This document shows positions 61,170 through 64,000 of a stretch of DNA of 64,000 nt, one piece after another. Within the stretch, counting starts at the first letter, position 1. Each line of letters starts with the position of its first letter. Position numbers and translations under genes: made by a program. Origin of the DNA: Tetrahymena elliotti 4EA (lineage: Eukaryota > Ciliophora > Oligohymenophorea > Hymenostomatida > Tetrahymenidae); the NCBI GenBank assembly GCA_000231825.2, contig JH720356.1:387120-451119 (forward strand), written 5' to 3'. Below the pieces are notes generated by a model that saw only the letters and a program-made list of their open reading frames with translations, was not told the DNA's origin and did no database searches.

Positions 61170-62558
61170 TCATATTAAAAGTTATTAATTTTCATTATCT
61201 TCATCATTTTCAAGATCTTAGTTTTCGTTATTTGAGAGGGGTATTTCTTTCCATTTTAAATAGTTTTTCCATTAGTTAATCTTCTAGTAGTTGACTGAAA
61301 TAAATACAATAATTGTTATCAATACTGTGAATATCAAAACGATGACTATTACTTCTTATTAAACAGTATGTTAGCTTACTTCAATATGGTGTTGCATAAA
61401 TTTAGAATTATTTTGAGTAATATGTTGTGTTTATTATCCTTATTATTATTAATTATTTTCAGGATTAGCTGTTACTTAACTACTAGAATTGCTATTCTAT
61501 TGATTAATGTTATTGTTAGTTTATTGAGGTGTTTCAGTTTCAGGATCTTCATATTTCAAGGCATCTTCTTCTACCAATTCAAGTTAATGTTCTAACTCAA
61601 GATCTTCAGGAGATAAATCTACTGCTTTAATTATTTCGTTTCCAAAAACTTCTTCAACCTATAATTCAGTTTCATGATTATCCTATACCTCCTAATTCTA
61701 AGGTAGCTCAAAAACAGTTTCTACATTGTAAACTGCTGAAGGGATTTTCGATCCATCAAATTTATCTAAATAGGATGAAAGGATATCTAAATTTTCCAAA
61801 TCTTGTTAAGCATCAATTTATTTTGACACAGTATTTTTATATTAGTTCAATTAATTATCTTATACTTTAGGCTATTGTTAAGAATTGTTTACCTATTGTT
61901 ATTATCCTTCTTAATTGTTATAACTATCTTAGTATTATTTGTAGACATCTTTTATTTATTATTCAGCATTATTTATTTAATTTTCATTATAATTATTCTA
62001 TTAATTATTTTGATTTTATGACTGATTCTAATCTTCAGATTGCTATTGGTTATTTTAACCATTGCTTTGGATTTATTAATTTTCTAAATTATTTTCTTAA
62101 CCTTAGCTGGTTTAGTTATTTTCATATTCTTTATTTATTTCACTAGAGGCTCCTTCACTTTAAGTAGGCAAATTTGAATCATTGTTATTGTTTGTGTTAT
62201 CATTATTTGTATAAGCATTCTATTCTTAAGATGCACTCAAATTTTATTATTGATTGCTTTCGTTAATTTGATTTTCTGAAGAATTTTAGTTGATTTCATT
62301 CTGTTGCTAATTTTACTCATTTCCATTTTACAAATTTCTTCCTTAATCATTTGAATTTTGAGAGTCATTATCATTTTATTAATTACTGTCCTGAATATCT
62401 TAATTGTTATTGTTGCTTTCACCTTATGATGTGTCCAATTATTCTTATTGTTCTTGCTCTTGGCTTGATATTTAAGATTACAATTGATTTACTTTGATGG
62501 CTTAAAGCGAGCTGAGTAGTAAAAGTAATACTAGACTTATGAAAAAATTTTTTTGCAT
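61170..62558 (-). CDS. Q/N-rich type I single-pass membrane protein
   Basis: Single exon, 462 aa. A strong signal peptide starts it (FFISLVLLLLLSSLQA, residues 5-20). Residues about 25-270 are extraordinarily rich in Gln and Asn, a prion-like composition with most Gln encoded by TAA/TAG. Residues about 270-370 are acidic with aliphatic patches (LENLDILSSYLDKF, VEEVFGNEIIKAVDLSPEDL). One transmembrane helix follows (VIVIVLIFTVLITIIVFISV, about 405-424), then a short cytosolic tail (QWKNYLKWKEIPLS and acidic end). The topology predicts a Q/N-rich extracellular or lumenal domain. No enzyme motif; function unknown. No N-glycosylation pattern or cysteine framework stands out. Confidence 0.8.
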
Positions 62559-63421
62559 ATTATTTGATAAAGGTTTTTGTTTTTGTTTTTTGGGATAAGT
62601 TTGATGCTAAAAAGAAAAATAGCTGAAAGAAAAAAGAAAGAAAAGAGGAATCTATATTAATTAAATGAAAAACGTATAGTGAGGGAGTAGTTTTTTAATT
62701 TTAGATTTTTTACCAATCAAATTAAGAAAAAAAAGATTATAAAAATTTTGAAAAGCTTGTTTCTCTATATATTTAGCTAAAAATGATAAAAACCTTTTTT
62801 TAAATTTTGAAAATCTAAAATACTATTTGAAGTAATTAAATAGCAATTCTTTGCTTGATTCAACATTTTTTAAATAATTTTTTTATCAACATTTTGTTCA
62901 AAGAAATATTAAAAAAAGTAAAAGTTCTAGCTTCTTCATATTTTATGCTTAAGTCTAGATATTTATTTTTTGGTTTATTTAAAAATTGATTATTATGAAA
63001 TATTATGACGAAAATAACAAAAATCTTGCTTGTAACTTTAGCACAGTTTTCAAAATTATGTTAAATCTTACTCCTAAAATTGAATAAAATAATTTTATTT
63101 GTACATAAAACCAATAAAAAAAGGAATTTTATTCTTACTAATGAATAGAAATGGAATAATCTTTGATAATGGCAATTTATTACAAATATTTTATAATAGA
63201 ACAAAAAAGTTTCTATTAGAAAAATAGAATTAGAAAGATATTTGATAATGAATCTTGATATTAAAATTTTAGTAATACAAATAACTTTACAATTTTTCTG
63301 AAATAATATTGCCCAAATAATTATTATATAAGTTATAATTGATTTTTAAGTAAGCTAAACTTATAAAAGAAATATAATTTATACAAAAGAATTATTTAAA
63401 ATATACTAATAATTTATTATC
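62559..63421. other. AT-rich intergenic region
   Basis: Between two minus-strand genes; A/T-rich and featureless to the eye. Confidence 0.65.
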
Positions 63422-63678
63422 TCAAAATTTAATAAGTCTAGGGAGAGCATAGGCTTTATATTACTCATAAGCCATAAAGAAGAATACATTCCAGGGTCCA
63501 ATTCTTAAGAAATAACTTAGGAATCCTTTGTAAAAAGCACCAAAACCTTCTGTTTTTAAAATATTTAAACCACATTATGTAGCAGATTTATAAGCTAATG
63601 CTCCTTCTGTTGATACTTGATTCATAAATCTGGTTTTAATTACATCAACAGGACTGCTGCATACTGCGCCCATAAAAC
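63422..63678 (-). CDS. SLC25 mitochondrial carrier, last exon (partial)
   Basis: This 257-nt exon gives about 85 C-terminal residues ending at TGA 63422-63424. It holds the third carrier repeat: SSPVDVIKTRFMNQ is the PxDxxKxR signature (PX[DE]XX[KR]), followed by ILKTEGFGAFYKGFLSYFLR, and IGPWNVFFFMAYEQ as the sixth helix. The IGPWN...FF..YEQ pattern is closest to the UCP/dicarboxylate/2-oxoglutarate branch. The carrier acts in the mitochondrial inner membrane. The acceptor at 63679 is clear (TTTAG|GT). I could not place the preceding exon with confidence; the gene continues beyond position 64000 or has an exon in 63850-64000 in an unclear frame. Confidence 0.85.
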
Positions 63679-64000
63679 CTAAATTTAGATTTTATTTTGT
63701 AATAATGATTTAATATCAAGAGTAATTATTGATGTTTTAAATGATGGTAAATGTTTAAGAATGATGAAGATATAAATATAAAAGATTTTTTATTTAACCA
63801 AATTAGAATTTAAAATATTTAATCAAATAAAATATCAAATTTCAAATTCATTCATCTGATTATTGCTGAAAGCAATTACAGCGTCATCTTTAATTAATCT
63901 AAAGATATTGGTTTCTTTTTGGTAAAGCGGAGGGAGGGGTTAGGCTTCCAAATAACTATTAGAAACAAATTTTTTCAACTCAATCCAACAAAATTTGTGA
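63679..64000 (-). other. Upstream intron and unresolved edge of the SLC25 gene
   Basis: Right-edge sequence upstream of the carrier exon. A minus-strand open stretch near 63840-63897 reads LIKDDAVIAFSNNQ but cannot be joined in phase to the last exon. A small GC patch (GTAAAGCGGAGGGAGGGGTT near 63922-63941) is unusual for the region and could belong to an exon or a regulatory site. Confidence 0.4.

Noticed and set aside
1..64000. CRISPR arrays, insertion sequences, telomeric GGGGTT arrays, or a Tetrahymena-type chromosome breakage sequence
   Set aside because: I looked for regularly spaced repeats, transposase-like frames and these motifs on both strands and saw none; reading by eye could miss a diverged copy.

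Overview
This is ciliate DNA, and everything fits a macronuclear contig of Tetrahymena or a close oligohymenophorean relative. The sequence is extremely AT-rich. Every long gene is open only if TAA and TAG are read as glutamine and TGA is the only stop. Introns are mostly 47-180 nt, AT-rich and GTA...AG, longer than the roughly 20-35 nt introns of Paramecium. Intergenic DNA is the most AT-rich. All gene models below use this code. Splice sites were chosen by hand from reading phase and protein-family alignment from memory, with no transcript data.

Layout, left to right. A tRNA-Ser(GCU) lies at the left edge. Then come a 1488-residue HEATR6-like HEAT protein (+), TIM50 (+, 8 exons), RBM22/Slt11 (+), a small coiled-coil membrane protein (-), a TMEM135/PMP24-family protein (-), and a papain-family protein that has lost its catalytic triad (-). 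A long gene-poor stretch from 15.1 to 21.4 kb holds one small secreted orphan (+), one Q-rich protein (-), a hairpin-forming island and a 54-bp tandem duplication. Next are a CFAP97/hemingway-like protein (+), the spliceosomal WD40 protein PRP17/CDC40 (+), an acinus-like RRM protein (-), a UBA-like protein (+) and a TPR protein (-). From 34 to 49.3 kb lie a voltage-gated-type K+ channel with a cyclic-nucleotide-binding-like domain (+), a rhomboid protease (-), a leishmanolysin-like metalloprotease (-), a degenerate ~440-bp repeat tract, and a large protein with two cyclic-nucleotide-binding domains (+). The right part holds mitochondrial-type FolD/MTHFD (-), an orphan with an internal 38-residue duplication (+), a multi-spanning RING-H2 protein (+), a TTC12-like TPR/ARM protein (-), a Q/N-rich type I membrane protein (-), and the last exon of an SLC25 mitochondrial carrier (-) running off the edge.

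There are no operons. Genes are separate, alternate in strand, and are spaced by 0.1-2 kb. Loose functional themes are pre-mRNA splicing (PRP17, RBM22, acinus-like), mitochondria (TIM50, FolD, SLC25), cilia and axonemal dynein assembly (CFAP97-like, TTC12-like) and cyclic-nucleotide signalling (K+ channel, double CNBD protein). I found no CRISPR array, transposon with recognisable transposase, rRNA, telomere repeat, or Tetrahymena-type chromosome breakage site. I could not confirm a wholly new system. The best candidates for follow-up are the triad-less papain homologue, the two structured or GC-richer intergenic islands, the degenerate repeat tract, and PRP17, whose three introns all keep the reading frame open.
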